In this document: in pieces, positions 21,001 to 32,300 of the stretch | Layout of the letters: the number at the start of each line of letters is the position of its first letter | Position numbering within the stretch: position 1 is the first letter of the stretch | DNA from: Neostapfia colusana | Taxonomy: Eukaryota; Streptophyta; Magnoliopsida; Poales; Poaceae | Reading direction: 5' to 3' | NCBI GenBank assembly: GCA_030760725.1 | Contig: JASWHV010000013.1 | Coordinates: forward strand, 35,374,699-35,438,698 | DNA: 64,000 bases | Notes under the pieces: generated by a model | What the model saw: the letters and a program-made list of their open reading frames with translations, nothing else | Told to the model about the DNA's origin: nothing | The model's database searches: none | Made by a program: the position numbers and the translations under genes

Positions 21001-22564
21001 GGAGGACGGTGTCTAAAACAGCGCCGTGGCGGTTTAACCACGACATCCCTAGGATGACATCGACCTTCTGTCCCTCTAAGATAATGAGAGACGTGGGGTA
21101 CACTCTACCCGCTAAGCATAATGGTGCTTTGGAGACCATTACGCTTGCTGAAATCTTCCCACCCGGTGAACAAATTAAATATGGACTATCGGTGGGTAGT
21201 ATTGGCAAGCTGTGTTTAGCAATGAAAGCTTGGCTAATAAAATTATGCGTGGCGCCTGAATCAAATAGTACTATAGCGGGATGCTGGTGGAGTTGGAACA
21301 TACCCGCAAGGATTGGCTCGCCCTCCGGCACGTCCTCAATGGCAAGCTGGTGGACAGTACCGGGCCTAGGGTTTGCCCGCCGCGCATTAGTAAGGTTCCG
21401 GGGTTGATTCCTCCCCGGAAACTGTGGTACCACTCCGCCGCCTTGCCTCTCCGGGCAACTGCTCGCGAAGTGTCCTGGACGACCACACTTGTAACATGTG
21501 GCCGCTGCTGGTGGAGTACTTGGTGGACGAAAGCCCGGCATGCGTTGCGGAGGTGCAAACGCACGCGGCATCGCCCGCTGCTGCTGTTGTTGTTGCGGTG
21601 GTGCTGGCAGTGCCGGCCGGAATGCCGGTGAAGAATACGGCCGACCGCGGAACGGCATCGACCGCTGTGGTGGCTGCCAGCGCGGACCTGATGGTGGGCG
21701 ATTCACCATCCGAAACTTCTGAGAAGGACCGCCTCCTTCTCCGCTGCTCTGCGGCGCGCTTCGCTTTCGCTCTGCCGCCGCCAACTCCTTGCCGGAGTCT
21801 TCCTGAACAATCGCAGCATCAATTATGTCGTTGAGGCTGCCGCGATTGAACATCGCCAGCTTGTCCTTCAGGAGCGGGTTAAGCCCCTGGTAAAAGTGGT
21901 CCCGCCGCTTCTCGTCCGTATCTGCGTGATACGACGCGTAGAGTGCGAGATCGTTGAACGCTCTGGAGTACTCCAGCGCGTTCCGGCTCCCTTGTTGCAG
22001 GTGTAGGAATTCCTGCGTCTTCCTCTTCATCAAACCGGGCGGTATATGATAGGCCCGGAAGGCCGTCCGGAACTCCGCCCAGGTCATCACTCGGTCGGTG
22101 GGTTGTGAAGCACAAAAGTTGGCCCACCACGCGCTCGCGGATCCTTGGAGCTGCTGGACCGCGAACTGAGTCTTGCGCTGCTCGCTGATTTGGAGCAGCC
22201 CGAACTTCATCTCTATGGCGCGGAGCCAGTTGTCCGCGTCAAGTGGTTCATCCGCCCTTGAGAATACAGGGGGATGAGTCGCCAGGAAGTCAGAGTAGGA
22301 GCTCTGTTGGCGCTCCTCACGATCTTGACGTCTCTCTGGGCGAGACGTATTCGCAATTAACGTTTGCAGCAGCTCTGTATGCTGCTGATGTGAACCCGCC
22401 ATTGCCGCGACAATGTCGGCCAATGTAACCGTTGGCAGTGGCGGTGGCGGTGTTTGCTGTTGCTGTTGCTGCTGCTGTCCCGAGGAGTCCTCGGGAGGTG
22501 GTTGGGAGGTCTCTCCCCCTTGGCTAGTACCTCCAACATCGGGGTTGGCACGAGTACGCGTCAT
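18008..22564 (-). CDS. gag-pol: gag-pol polyprotein of element C, intact
   Basis: A 1518-residue polyprotein, start chosen at MTRTR (22564) directly after the acceptor-like ttgaatttcag. Order by residue: poly-Gln 30-37; Gag capsid about 90-235 (WLRAIEMKF, WWANF); proline/arginine-rich linker; CCHC knuckle CYKCGRPGHFASSC from 357; aspartic protease VLFDSGATHNF with Asp435; RT with Asp684 (KMDLRSGYHQ) and Asp748-749 (VFIDDILVYS); RNase H Asp895, Glu932, Asp957, Asp1000; integrase zinc site His1100, His1107, Cys1137, Cys1140; catalytic Asp1170, Asp1231 and Glu1267 with D-x35-E spacing; chromodomain about 1460-1510 (LWFYKVLWSNH). All catalytic residues are present. Gag, protease, RT and integrase share one frame with no stop. 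Private changes against A and D include Asn for Lys in IP(K/N)TAF of RT. In Tekay-type elements the chromodomain is thought to steer integration to heterochromatin. Confidence 0.95.
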   Translation of the reverse strand: MTRTRANPDVGGTSQGGETSQPPPEDSSGQQQQQQQQTPPPPLPTVTLADIVAAMAGSHQQHTELLQTLIANTSRPERRQDREERQQSSYSDFLATHPPVFSRADEPLDADNWLRAIEMKFGLLQISEQRKTQFAVQQLQGSASAWWANFCASQPTDRVMTWAEFRTAFRAYHIPPGLMKRKTQEFLHLQQGSRNALEYSRAFNDLALYASYHADTDEKRRDHFYQGLNPLLKDKLAMFNRGSLNDIIDAAIVQEDSGKELAAAERKRSAPQSSGEGGGPSQKFRMVNRPPSGPRWQPPQRSMPFRGRPYSSPAFRPALPAPPQQQQQQRAMPRAFAPPQRMPGFRPPSTPPAAATCYKCGRPGHFASSCPERQGGGVVPQFPGRNQPRNLTNARRANPRPGTVHQLAIEDVPEGEPILAGMFQLHQHPAIVLFDSGATHNFISQAFIAKHSLPILPTDSPYLICSPGGKISASVMVSKAPLCLAGRVYPTSLIILEGQKVDVILGMSWLNRHGAVLDTVLRVVHLNSGVHGSHSLFLDSPEIKLPSVYQATTIRLEDIPVVREFPDVFPDDLPGMPPDREVEFKIELAPGTMPISRRPYKMAPKELAELKTQLTDLLEKGFIRPSSSPWGCSALFVKKKDETLRLCVDYRPLNAVTIKNKYPLPRIDMLFDQLVEAKVFSKMDLRSGYHQIKIRAEDIPNTAFSTRYGLYEYLVMSFGLTNAPAHFMYLMNSVFMPELDKFVVVFIDDILVYSKSEEDHKEHLRIVLQRLRDHKLYAKFSKCEFWISQVPFLGHIISAEGIAVDPSKVTQVLNWKSPRTVHEVRSFLGLAGYYRRFIPNFSKIAKPMTELLKKATKYVWSPACEAAFKALVKHLTSAPVLAQPDTTKPFDVYCDASGIGLGCVLMQDRRVVAYGSRQLRNHEQNYPTHDLELAAVVLALKMWRHYLLGNLVHLYTDHKSLKYIFTQKELNMRQRRWLELIKDYEIEIHYHPGKANVVADALSRKSHVNNLTITPLEESEPPLHVIPHGALYNLALIPTIREEIAAAQKNDKGMSHLRRRVDSGELKCFRKDGDGVLWFKDRIVVPRNPELRKKIFDEAHLSKFSIHPGSNKMYQELRSKFWWTRMKRETAKYVSECDTCRRVKADHMRKPGLLQPLGIPAWKWEDVSMDFVVGLPTTLQKHDSVWVIVDRLTKVAHFIPVNTNYNAKKYAELYISRILCLYGVPRTIVSDRGTLFVSRFWEQLHAALGTKLIRSSAYHPQTDGQTERVNQILEDMLRACAIDHGKNWDDHLPLAEFSYNNGYQASIKMAPYEALYGRKCRTPLNWCESGERVTFGIDLVNNAEEKVRLIQANLKAAQSRQKQYADRRRRPLQFEAGDHVYLRVSPMKGVNRFGVRGKLAPRFIGPFQITERCGSVAYRLRLPEALSGVHDVFHISQLRKCLKLSTTVQLEDIEELQPDLTYREEPVQIIDEKARTTRNRTLWFYKVLWSNHSMDEATWESEEFLRTNYPDFLTSHIR

Positions 22565-22836
22565 TCTGAAATTCAACACAGCAGCAATTAGCACATGTCT
22601 TACTCAAAATTCCATAAACAGGAGTAAGTATTGAAGCGACGCATGATTAACTTGCACAACATTCACATATATTGATAAAGCATAAACTTTATACAAGATA
22701 CATTATTCTCGGATCTCCGAGAAGTCGTGCTCATGTCGTCACTACCTATACATACGCTACTGTCTACACGACATGTCACCGATTACAAAAGTTGGGTTAC
22801 GCTACCCTAGCTGCCCTACTTGGCAACCGTAACCCC

Positions 22837-23781
22837 CTACTCGGAGTAGAACTCGACCTCCTGTGGGTCGTCCTCCTCCGGTACCTCTGCTGGTGGCTCG
22901 GGGTCTACCACCTCTTCTCCCATTCCAGGTTCTCCCATGGCTGGAAGACCCAAGACTACCGGTACGCCCAATACCGGGGGCACGAGGTCCTGCAATGCAT
23001 GCACCTCGTCCATAGCCTGGTTGTAGTCCTCTTCCCAGCCTTGTCCTTCCTCAATAGCGTCGTCCCGCTCTTGAGCAAGGTCCTCATTCTGCTGGGTTAG
23101 GGTCTGCACCAGCTCTTGCAACGCCGCAATGTCAACACGGCTCTTCTTCTTTGCCTTCTTCAGACGACGCAACTGATTGTGTTGTTCATTCAGTCGCTTG
23201 ATCGTCGGAAGGAGCACATTGCGGAGTGCACTGTGAGCACTCTCAAAATGATCTCCACGGCTTGTGCTCTCCTTGAGCTTGGTGGCGAGATGCTCCGTAT
23301 GAACAGCTTGGCTGTCCATCACAGCGTTTCCCGCCCTCATTTGGAGGCTGAGATTTGCCTCCGCGGGGTTGTACCTTGGGCAACTCGGGTTTGTTGCCTC
23401 TAGGTACCTCTCTTCCCACACATGCTGAGCTCGTCCCTCCACCGGAACGAGTGCGTATGGAGTTCCCTCCATAGCCTGTACGTGTAGTTGGCAGAAACGT
23501 GACATAGTGTCACGGGCTGCCACTTGCCACATCCCTTCCGGTTGTCTTCCTCTCACCGTGACGGTGAATGGCACCCAACCGGGTGGCGTAGGCCCTGCAG
23601 GAACCTCGACATGGATCGTCCACGTCTTGTTCCCCTCTTCGCCTTCTTCCTTGGCGAAGTATTGCGGCATCTGGTTGTACCCGAAATATTGGAGCATTAG
23701 CCACAATGCTCCCGGGTAGCCGCTACGGTCAGAGCAGTGGGAAACTACCCACCCGTTCTCCAACCGTTTATCTGCTGCCAT
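22837..23781 (-). CDS. ORF1, extra protein upstream of gag (element C)
   Basis: 314 residues, same length as in A and D; only one difference from A noticed (Asn in NEQHNQ). Start ATG directly follows the acceptor-like tttttacag. N-terminal globular-looking part, central coiled coil rich in Leu, Gln and Glu (LQELVQTLTQQNEDLAQE), and an acidic Pro/Glu tail. A 272-bp gap to gag (22565-22836) holds the hairpin at 22706-22723 and a TATAAA. Function unknown. Confidence 0.85.
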   Translation of the reverse strand: MAADKRLENGWVVSHCSDRSGYPGALWLMLQYFGYNQMPQYFAKEEGEEGNKTWTIHVEVPAGPTPPGWVPFTVTVRGRQPEGMWQVAARDTMSRFCQLHVQAMEGTPYALVPVEGRAQHVWEERYLEATNPSCPRYNPAEANLSLQMRAGNAVMDSQAVHTEHLATKLKESTSRGDHFESAHSALRNVLLPTIKRLNEQHNQLRRLKKAKKKSRVDIAALQELVQTLTQQNEDLAQERDDAIEEGQGWEEDYNQAMDEVHALQDLVPPVLGVPVVLGLPAMGEPGMGEEVVDPEPPAEVPEEDDPQEVEFYSE

Positions 23782-25278
23782 CTGTAAAAATATATTTGAG
23801 AAATGTCAAATATTTATTTAAACAGTAAACCATTGAGTTATAACATAAGATATGTCATTGACCCCTTAACACTTGGAAACATAGTTCAAATTTTTAAACA
23901 AATTTGACTGCTGATCTGCTGTTCCCATGACAGCCCTGACCAGTTTCCATATCAATCTGATTTAGGCCAGGTTAAAAGCAAAACCAGTCCTGGAGCTCAA
24001 CATCAAAGTTAAAGTTAACTTCAATAGCTTTCCAGAAAGTATTTGGTTGGCCTAAGATCTGCTCTGGTTCAAAAGTTATGAGATGTCAAAGTTAACAGAA
24101 TTTCTGGGAACAATTGGACAGCACCTCCCTGCCTTAGGTACTGATTTGATCCAAGAATTCCAGTTAATTCTGTTCCTAATCTGACAAAACTTTCTGTTAC
24201 AAAGTTGTAACCCATCTCATAAGCTTCCCAGAACCACCTCATTTTCTATTTTTGGATTTTTATGCAGGAAGTTATGCTTAATTTACAGAGAGTCTACAGA
24301 GAGTCTTTGCTCCGTCCTGTTTTCTGGACAGTTTCAACTCTACTGCATTTTTCGAGTGGTTAAGGGATGAAACACCTCTGGAACTCAACAGAAAAGTTGT
24401 AAAGCTCCTCCAAAGCTTTCCAGAAATGTATCATACGACCCCAACCTCGAAAGAACTCAACCTCTAACCTCTGATTAACTTCAGCCTTGATTTAGCTGAA
24501 AACAGAGTGCTCTGTCCTTAACATCCTATAAGTTGAAAATTTATTAACTTTGAATATCCTGCTCAAGGGAAGGAGTTACATCAAGTTTTACTACTTTGGA
24601 TCAAAACCTTCAAGTTTTTAAATGAAGTTGTTCATTTAGTTGGGTGTGACGTCGAGGCGTCACCAGATTATGTCGGTACTACGTCCTCACAAAGGAAAAA
24701 CCTATACCGGATTTAGCCGGCTTCGTTAGTTCAGTGGCACTACTCGTCACTCGCACACGGATGCTACACGTCTACCGTTTCGTGGTAAGGCTACCTGCAG
24801 AAACTCAAACAATCATCAGACTCGGCTGCACACCGAGCCCGGAATCCATACAGTTTGTACACCCGGCCGTCATCACTCGCCCGGATGTTCTCAAGCCAAA
24901 CACGCCTTGAGTTACGTGTTCACGTTTCAGACCACGTGACGGGGTCTCCCATGTTGCACCACGCACGCCAGGGACAGACGTTGCTCGAATACCCCAAACG
25001 ACATGAAGAGTCGTAGAGGATATCAAAGCGGGTCGGGTTACCTGCCACCCGTGGGGCTCCACCCTTCAGCTTGTGCGCACTGGTGGACAGCGCTTACGTG
25101 CACCCCCCAAGACATGAACGTCCCGAGATGCACGATTTTCCGACATAACAAATAAGTTAATAAGCCACTTTCTATATACTAATAACATCCTTATACGGGC
25201 TACTAACTCGTTCCTCACTGGATTTTTGAAAAAGAAGACCTTTGTACTGTGTTAAACCTCAAGCGAGCTCTGATACCA
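23782..25278 (-). other. Leader and Met-tRNA primer site of element C
   Basis: Same organisation as the leader of A, near-identical in sequence. The primer site (complement of tggtatcagagc) is at 25267-25278, three bases from the LTR at 25282. The donor-like ctgcag|gtagcc lies near 24793-24800. Confidence 0.88.
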
Positions 25279-25281
25279 CGC

Positions 25282-28200
25282 TGACACGACCCCACTGGTC
25301 CTGTCGAGCCAGGATCACGCTGAGGGGTGCTGCGTTGCACAACACCGTATAACACACGTCAAAGGTACAAAGCGGAAGCGGAAGCTTTATTACATAAACA
25401 AGTTTATTAACATGTTTACATCAAAATAAGTTTAGTCCACACTCGCGGGCGTAGACTAAGCATCAAGTGCACGTTCAGCCCTCGAACGTGTCCTTGCTAG
25501 CACACTCGCACACTAACTCTGCGGCGTGCACGACTCCCACTCGACGGGGTTCCCCTCCTGGGGTTCCGTCTCCTCTTCGGGAGTCCCTTCCTCATAGAAC
25601 CCTGCAAAAGCTTCAAACACAAGCAGTGAGCACGAAGGCTCAGCAAGTCTGACCCGTCTCACCTAAACATGAAACTTCTACATGAGGGTGATGGGTTGCA
25701 TGAGGTAAAAATCATTTGCAAGGACTCGCCTAATTAGTAGAACCTTACTTTCAAGTTTTAGCAGCAGGTTGTGGAGAACTTTATGCTAAGGCACATGAGA
25801 GAGCCGCAATCAAACAAGAAACGCATTTCTCTCATGTACTTTGCCCAAAGTTGAAAAGAACTTTAGTTAGCACTAAGCTACAACATATCATTAACAATCA
25901 ATATCCAACTTTCAATCAGCAACATTTTAACATGTAACTAGCCTGTTCTTTCTACGTCACGGTACAGTGAACAAGTGGTACTCACTGACCGCGAGGGACG
26001 GCGATTATAATCGATTTACACCTGCAGGGTTACCCGAACAACCCGTCACGTACGCCCGTACTCGATGTTGCCTACAACAACCATCACGGACGCCGTACGC
26101 GACTACCTTTCACCCGTTAGCCAAATATTGAACCGGTCCCATCGTCCCGAGCAAGAGGTCCCTGCACGCGCATCTCTGTGCCGCCAGCTGATTTACACCT
26201 CGAGCTCTCAACCTACCCTCTGAACGACGGGCAATGCCTCAATACCCAGCTACCCGAGTTACATCAGTTTCCCGGTTCCCATATAGCCGGTAGGTCTTCG
26301 GTACTGTTCTAGCTTGTTCAACAGGCCCGCACACGGCTCGGTCCTCAATCGACACAAGCGGAGCTACAGCACACAGGCCCCAAAGTCCTGCTGCCCTTAC
26401 TCTCCGCTCGGTCTCATTTTCTTGCCATGTGTTTCATGTGCTATCTCTACCCGAGCGATGTGCCTCTAGCCTATTCTCGCGAGTAGTTCCAACTACTCGA
26501 CTTGTACCGAATCCTACTCTATCCTAGCAATGCAGTGGCTAACGAGGTTTGCAATCCTAAACCCAACCCATGGTTATCTTGGCTGTGCAGTTGGGTTTCC
26601 AATCAAGACTCTAATGCAAAGATTAATATTCAAGGATGTGCTCAAAACAATAAATATTTGTAAAAAGGTTAATGCAAACCGGGGCTTGCCTTGCTGCTCT
26701 TGGTCGTAGGCTAGCTGTTCCTCCGGAGTAACGAAGTCTAGGACTTCGGGTTCCTCCTCGACCTTAGCGACTACATGATAAGAACAATGTATGTATTAAT
26801 TTAAATGCATTTGTATTAACTTTGAAGTTGTGAAGTCTATAACCCTTGCTAGACAGACCTAATGACTGTGAAACTTTTACTGTGGCTTGGTTACAACCTA
26901 AGCAAAGACTTGGTCAAGTTTTAGTTGCAGCAAAGCTCATTTGAGCCCTCCACAATTAATTATGTCCTTGACCTTAATTAGAACTCTTAGGGTGTTCTAG
27001 GGATTTTCATGAGACAAACTATGACTTTCTGAAAACTAGATTTTCAGAGGGTTCTAATGGAGTTGGTCTCACTTAATTTGGAAGTCTCTAACTAAAGATA
27101 TGAGCTAAACAATTTCAGAGAAAATTCTGAAAATGTTTCTGAACATTTTCTATTTTCTCTGGAACAGTTTTACTAATCACACCATTAGGTGGACTAAATG
27201 AGCTCAAATGGATCTGAAATTTTTATGGTAGTTCAAGGATATTTTGGTGAACATCTCAGCAAAATTTCAGGATTTTCCTCCAAAGGATTCTCCAGTTAAA
27301 ATTCCTAACAGTTCAAATTTGGGGAATTAATTCTGGAGAAATAAGGAATTTCATTGAGTGAAACTTGATTTTCTGGAAAGTACTCAGAGAGCTGAATCCA
27401 GCAAAATTTGGTTCACTCGATTTGGAGCTTTCTAGCCAAAGTTATAAGGATTTGAAGTTTGAAGGAAATCTGAAAATCGGGGAAAAGTTTAAACTCGCGC
27501 GTGGGCCCAGGGGACACGCGTCGCACGCCGAAGCGACAGCACACCGCGGCCCACAAGGCTTTTGCGCGCCAGCACACCCGATCCCGGCCGCAGCCGGATC
27601 CCGATTCAAAATATCGGCCGCTGACAGCTGGGGTCCACCCCCTTCTTCAACCTCGCGACACCCGCGCCCCGCCGCCGAGGGACCTCGCCGGAGAGCTCGC
27701 CGCTGGCTGCTGTACAGCTCCAAACTTCTTGATTCTGGCCGCCCCTGCCTACTTTTACTTGGGGAACATGATCCGAGGGTCAGCTGCTCATGACAACGGC
27801 CGGAGCATGGTCGGCGACGAGCCGCCATATCGGAACGACTTCGGCCATGTCGGCTGACTCTCCTAGTACCTCAGCTACTTGGGAAATCGGTCGGGGAGCA
27901 TCAGTGGACCTCAGAGAAGGTCGACATGAACTTGAGGCAGCTCGGGGAAGGCCCGAAACAGGTCCTCACCGTGCGCCCGATACCCCCCGTTCGTTCCGCC
28001 ATTAGTAGACCTTGAATTACGCCGGGCACAGAGGTTCTCCGGCCCAGAGTTGTGAAGGCAACTTGTGCGTCACCGTGTCTAGCTCGTGTGGGAGTGGCCT
28101 GAGGCCCTCTAATCCTTTCTAGAGCACGAATTACACAGAATCGTACCCGAAGGTCGTTCTGCGCACAGAAAGGGGAAAAGTGGAAATTCGCCGCCGGTGA

Positions 28201-29322
28201 GCAACCACTCGAGCTGTGGCTCGGAGATGAGCAGCACCGGTCACCCGTGCGTCCAAGGGTGCCTTGGCTCGGGCGTGACAACGCCCAGGTCGGGCTGTCC
28301 ACGAGAGCCCGAGGTGCGGCGGTTCCAAGTTCCGAGTTTGATCTTTCGGCACAGCCGATATCAATCGGTTTCAACCGAATTCTAGCAATGGGGAGGATGG
28401 AGGAAGGTCTCTAGTACCTTGCTGGGACTCTGGAGTGGAAGGAGGGAGCTGCGATCGGCTTGATCAAGCGGGAGCTCGAGCGGCGGTGATGGCAGTGGAA
28501 AAATGGATCGTGCACGTCGGCAGCTCGGGAGTGAGTGATCGGAGCACGCCGGGGAGGGAATAAATAGCCCGGCGGCTGGTCTCCGGCTTGGGGCGCGCAG
28601 CAGGAGCTGGCGCCGGCTGCCCCCCTTCGGTGGCGCGCGCGCACAGCAGCCGGGAACCGACTGAACTGTGGTTCAGTCGGTTTGTTTTGAGGCAGAGGCT
28701 GACAGGTGGGTCCCACTCCTCTTTTAACCTCTGAAATTTACTCCTAACAGCTGTGGTAAACAGTGAACCCTATTCTACCCTTGGCAATTCAAATTATTCA
28801 CCCAAGAGCCATTTGAATTGATCAAAGTCCAAATGAGGTTTGGTTTGAATGAATTTCAGCACAAGTTCAGTTTGAAATTCAAATAAAGTTTGAATTTCTC
28901 CCCCTTAGCTCATGTCAAGATCAACTCCAAATGGAGTGAAAATTGGTGTGTGAGCTCACAAAAATGTGCTGAGTAAGAATATGCCTTCCACTTTCAAATT
29001 CATGGCATAAAAACAGTTTGAATTTGAATATGGTTTCAAACTGCCCTCTTCCTAACTATACCCAAAATGACCTCAAAAAGGTTTTGAATTTGGGTGAAAC
29101 TTGGCATGGACATCCTTAGCAAAGTGTAGGAGTTTTCATATGTCCAGCCCATCTATATCACATGTGGGAAATGCCACTTTTGCAATGTGTAAGTTTGTTC
29201 TCTAATGAGCATGTTGATAATTGTTACTTGCTCTTCATTTGTGTTCATCATTCTTGCTCAAATGAGGTGTGTGGTGTGGTGATGAACACTACAATTGGGT
29301 GTCAAAAACTGAGGCCCTTACA
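25282..29322 (-). repeat. Shared chimeric LTR: 5' LTR of C joined to 3' LTR of D
   Basis: 4041 bp. It abuts C's primer site on the left and D's purine tract on the right. From 25282 to 26336 it carries C-type bases: ccccactgg, gcacaacacc, cgcacactaac after cacact, aactttatgc, ctcgagctc, acacggctcg. From 26433 onward it carries D-type bases: gtttcatgtg, gagcgatg, gaggtttgc, gcaaagattaatattc. The switch lies in the 97-bp interval between. This is the product expected from crossover between C's 5' LTR and D's 3' LTR. Confidence 0.92.
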
Positions 29323-29357
29323 TTCCTCCCCCCTTAAAAGAATCTCGTCCCGAGATT
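29323..29357 (-). other. Polypurine tract and pre-PPT hairpin (element D)
   Basis: Purine run on the minus strand at 29323-29335 directly next to the chimeric LTR; hairpin at 29341-29357. Confidence 0.9.
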
Positions 29358-29390
29358 ATAAGGTGAAAATGAGAGAGAGGACGGTGGAAA

Positions 29391-32300
29391 TTACCGGATA
29401 TGCGACGTGAAAAAGTCGGGGTAGGTAGTGCGAAGGAATTCTTCGCTCTCCCATGTCGCTTCGTCCATGGAGTGATTACTCCATAAAACCTTGTAGAACC
29501 ACAACGTACGGTTGCGTGTGGTTCGGGCCTTCTCATCAATAATCTGCACCGGTTCCTCCCGATAGGTGAGATCCGGTTGCAGTTCTTCAATGTCTTCCAG
29601 CTGAACGGTGGTTGATAGCTTGAGACACTTCCTCAGCTGGGAAACGTGAAAGACGTCGTGCACACCAGAAAGTGCTTCTGGTAATTTCAGCCGGTATGCT
29701 ACCGATCCACATCTTTCGGTAATCTGGAATGGACCGATGAATCGGGGTGCCAACTTTCCTCTCACCCCAAATCTGTTTACGCCCTTCATTGGAGACACCC
29801 GTAGATATACGTGGTCCCCAACTTCGAATTGTAATGGGCGCCTTCTCCGGTCCGCATACTGTTTCTGACGGGATTGAGCGGCTTTTAGGTTCGCTTGAAT
29901 CAGTCGAACTTTTTCTTCCGCGTTGTTGACAAGGTCAATCCCGAAGGTAACCCTCTCGCCAGACTCACACCAGTTCAGTGGTGTGCGGCATTTCCTGCCG
30001 TATAGCGCCTCGTAGGGCGCCATCTTGATGCTGGCTTGGTACCCATTGTTGTACGAGAACTCGGCTAACGGCAAGTGATCATCCCAATTCTTGCCGTGGT
30101 TGATAGCGCAAGCTCGTAGCATGTCTTCTAGAATCTGATTTACCCGCTCGGTTTGTCCATCCGTTTGCGGGTGGTAGGCTGAACTACGGATCAGCTTCGT
30201 CCCCAAGGCAGCGTGTAGCTGCTCCCAAAAACGGGACACAAATAAAGTGCCCCGGTCCGATATGATGGTACGGGGTACGCCGTATAAGCACAGAATCCGT
30301 GAGATGTACAGTTCAGCGTACTTCTTGGCGTTGTAGTTGGTGTTGACCGGGATGAAATGGGCAACTTTGGTGAGCCGATCGACGATCACCCACACAGAAT
30401 CATGTTTCTGTAAGGTGGTGAGTAAACCGATGACGAAATCCATGCTCACGTCTTCCCACTTCCAGGCAGGAACGCCTAGTGGTTGCAGCAGTCCCGGTTT
30501 CCGCATGTGGTCTGCCTTCACCCTTCGACATGTATCACACTCGGACACGTATTTTGCAGTCTCTCGCTTCATCCGTGTCCACCAAAACTTTCTTCTGAGT
30601 TCTTGATACATTTTGTTGCTGCCGGGGTGAATAGAAAACTTTGATAAGTGAGCCTCATCAAAGATTTTCTTCCGTAATTCCGGGTTTCGGGGTACGACGA
30701 TCCGGTCCTTGAACCATAGGACGCCGTCTCCGTCCTTCCGGAAACATCTCAACTCCCCACTGTCTACACGTCTCCGCAAATGTGACATGCCCTTGTCATT
30801 CTTCTGGGCTGCCGCTATCTCTTCACGGATGGTGGGGATCAAAGCTAGGTTGTAGAGAGCTCCATGTGGAATCACATGTAGTGGTGGTTCGCTCTCTTCC
30901 AACGGTGTGATGGTCAGATTATTGACGTGTGACTTGCGGCTCAGCGCATCTGCCACTACGTTTGCCTTGCCCGGATGATAATGGATCTCTATCTCGTAAT
31001 CCTTTATCAGTTCTAACCATCTTCGTTGCCTCATGTTCAGCTCCTTCTGAGTGAATATGTACTTGAGGCTTTTGTGGTCGGTATATAAATGTACAAGGTT
31101 ACCGAGTAGGTAGTGCCTCCACATCTTCAGTGCAAGTACCACGGCAGCGAGCTCCAAATCGTGAGTTGGATAGTTTTGCTCATGGTTCCTAAGCTGCCGT
31201 GATCCATACGCGACCACTCTTCGATCTTGCATCAGCACACATCCGAGCCCAATGCCGGATGCATCGCAGTACACATCGAACGGTTTTGTTGTGTCTGGCT
31301 GCGCCAAAACCGGTGCTGATGTCAGGTGCTTGACTAAAGCCTTGAATGCTGCTTCACATGCTGGACTCCAAACATATTTGGTAGCCTTCTTCAGCAGCTC
31401 TGTCATTGGCTTGGCAATCTTCGAGAAGTTCGGAATAAACCTCCGATAATATCCCGCGAGTCCGAGGAAACTCCGTACCTCATGAACCGTTCTCGGGGAT
31501 TTCCAATTCAGCACTTGCGTGATCTTGCTCGGGTCCACAGCGATACCCTCCGCTGAGATGATATGCCCGAGGAAAGGCACTTGCGATATCCAAAACTCGC
31601 ATTTGCTGAACTTTGCGTATAACTTGTGATCCTGCAGCCGTTGCAAGACTATACGCAGATGTTTCTTGTGATCTTCCTCCGACTTGGAGTATACTAGGAT
31701 GTCGTCGATGAAGACCACGACAAACTTGTCCAGCTCCGGCATGAACACCGAGTTCATTAAGTACATGAAGTGAGCTGGAGCATTGGTGAGGCCAAAGGAC
31801 ATGACCAGGTACTCATAAAGTCCGTACCTTGTCGAGAAAGCTGTCTTTGGAATGTCCTCCGCCCTTATCTTAATCTGATGGTACCCGGATCTTAAATCCA
31901 TCTTGGAAAAGATCTTCGCTTCGACCAACTGATCAAACAACATGTCGATCCGTGGTAACGGGTACTTGTTTTTGATGGTTACGGCATTTAATGGGCGGTA
32001 GTCCACGCAAAGCCGCAACGTTTCATCCTTCTTCTTGACAAATAATGCCGAACAGCCCCATGGCGAGGAGCTCGGCCTAATAAAACCCTTCTCCAGAAGG
32101 TCTGTGAGCTGAGTCTTCAGTTCAGCCAACTCCTTGGGTGCCATCTTGTACGGCCTTCGGGATATTGGCATGGTTCCCGGTGCAAGTTCAATCTTGAACT
32201 CCACCTCTCTATCGGGTGGCATCCCCAGCAAATCGTCCGGGAACACATCTGGGAACTCTCGGACCACTGGAATGTCTTCCAATCTGATGGTGGTGGCTTG

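Noticed and set aside
27365..27857. Three overlapping open frames (142, 128 and 118 codons) in the GC-rich part of the LTR, repeated in every young LTR
   Set aside because: They overlap on both strands in a GC-rich stretch with few stops, are not kept in H's LTR, and have no recognisable motif. Repetition only reflects LTR copies.
25282..29322. Assembly collapse as the cause of the chimeric LTR
   Set aside because: Not excluded, but the matching loss of H and E sequence and the clean single switch fit a real crossover. Kept as the main alternative to test with long reads.
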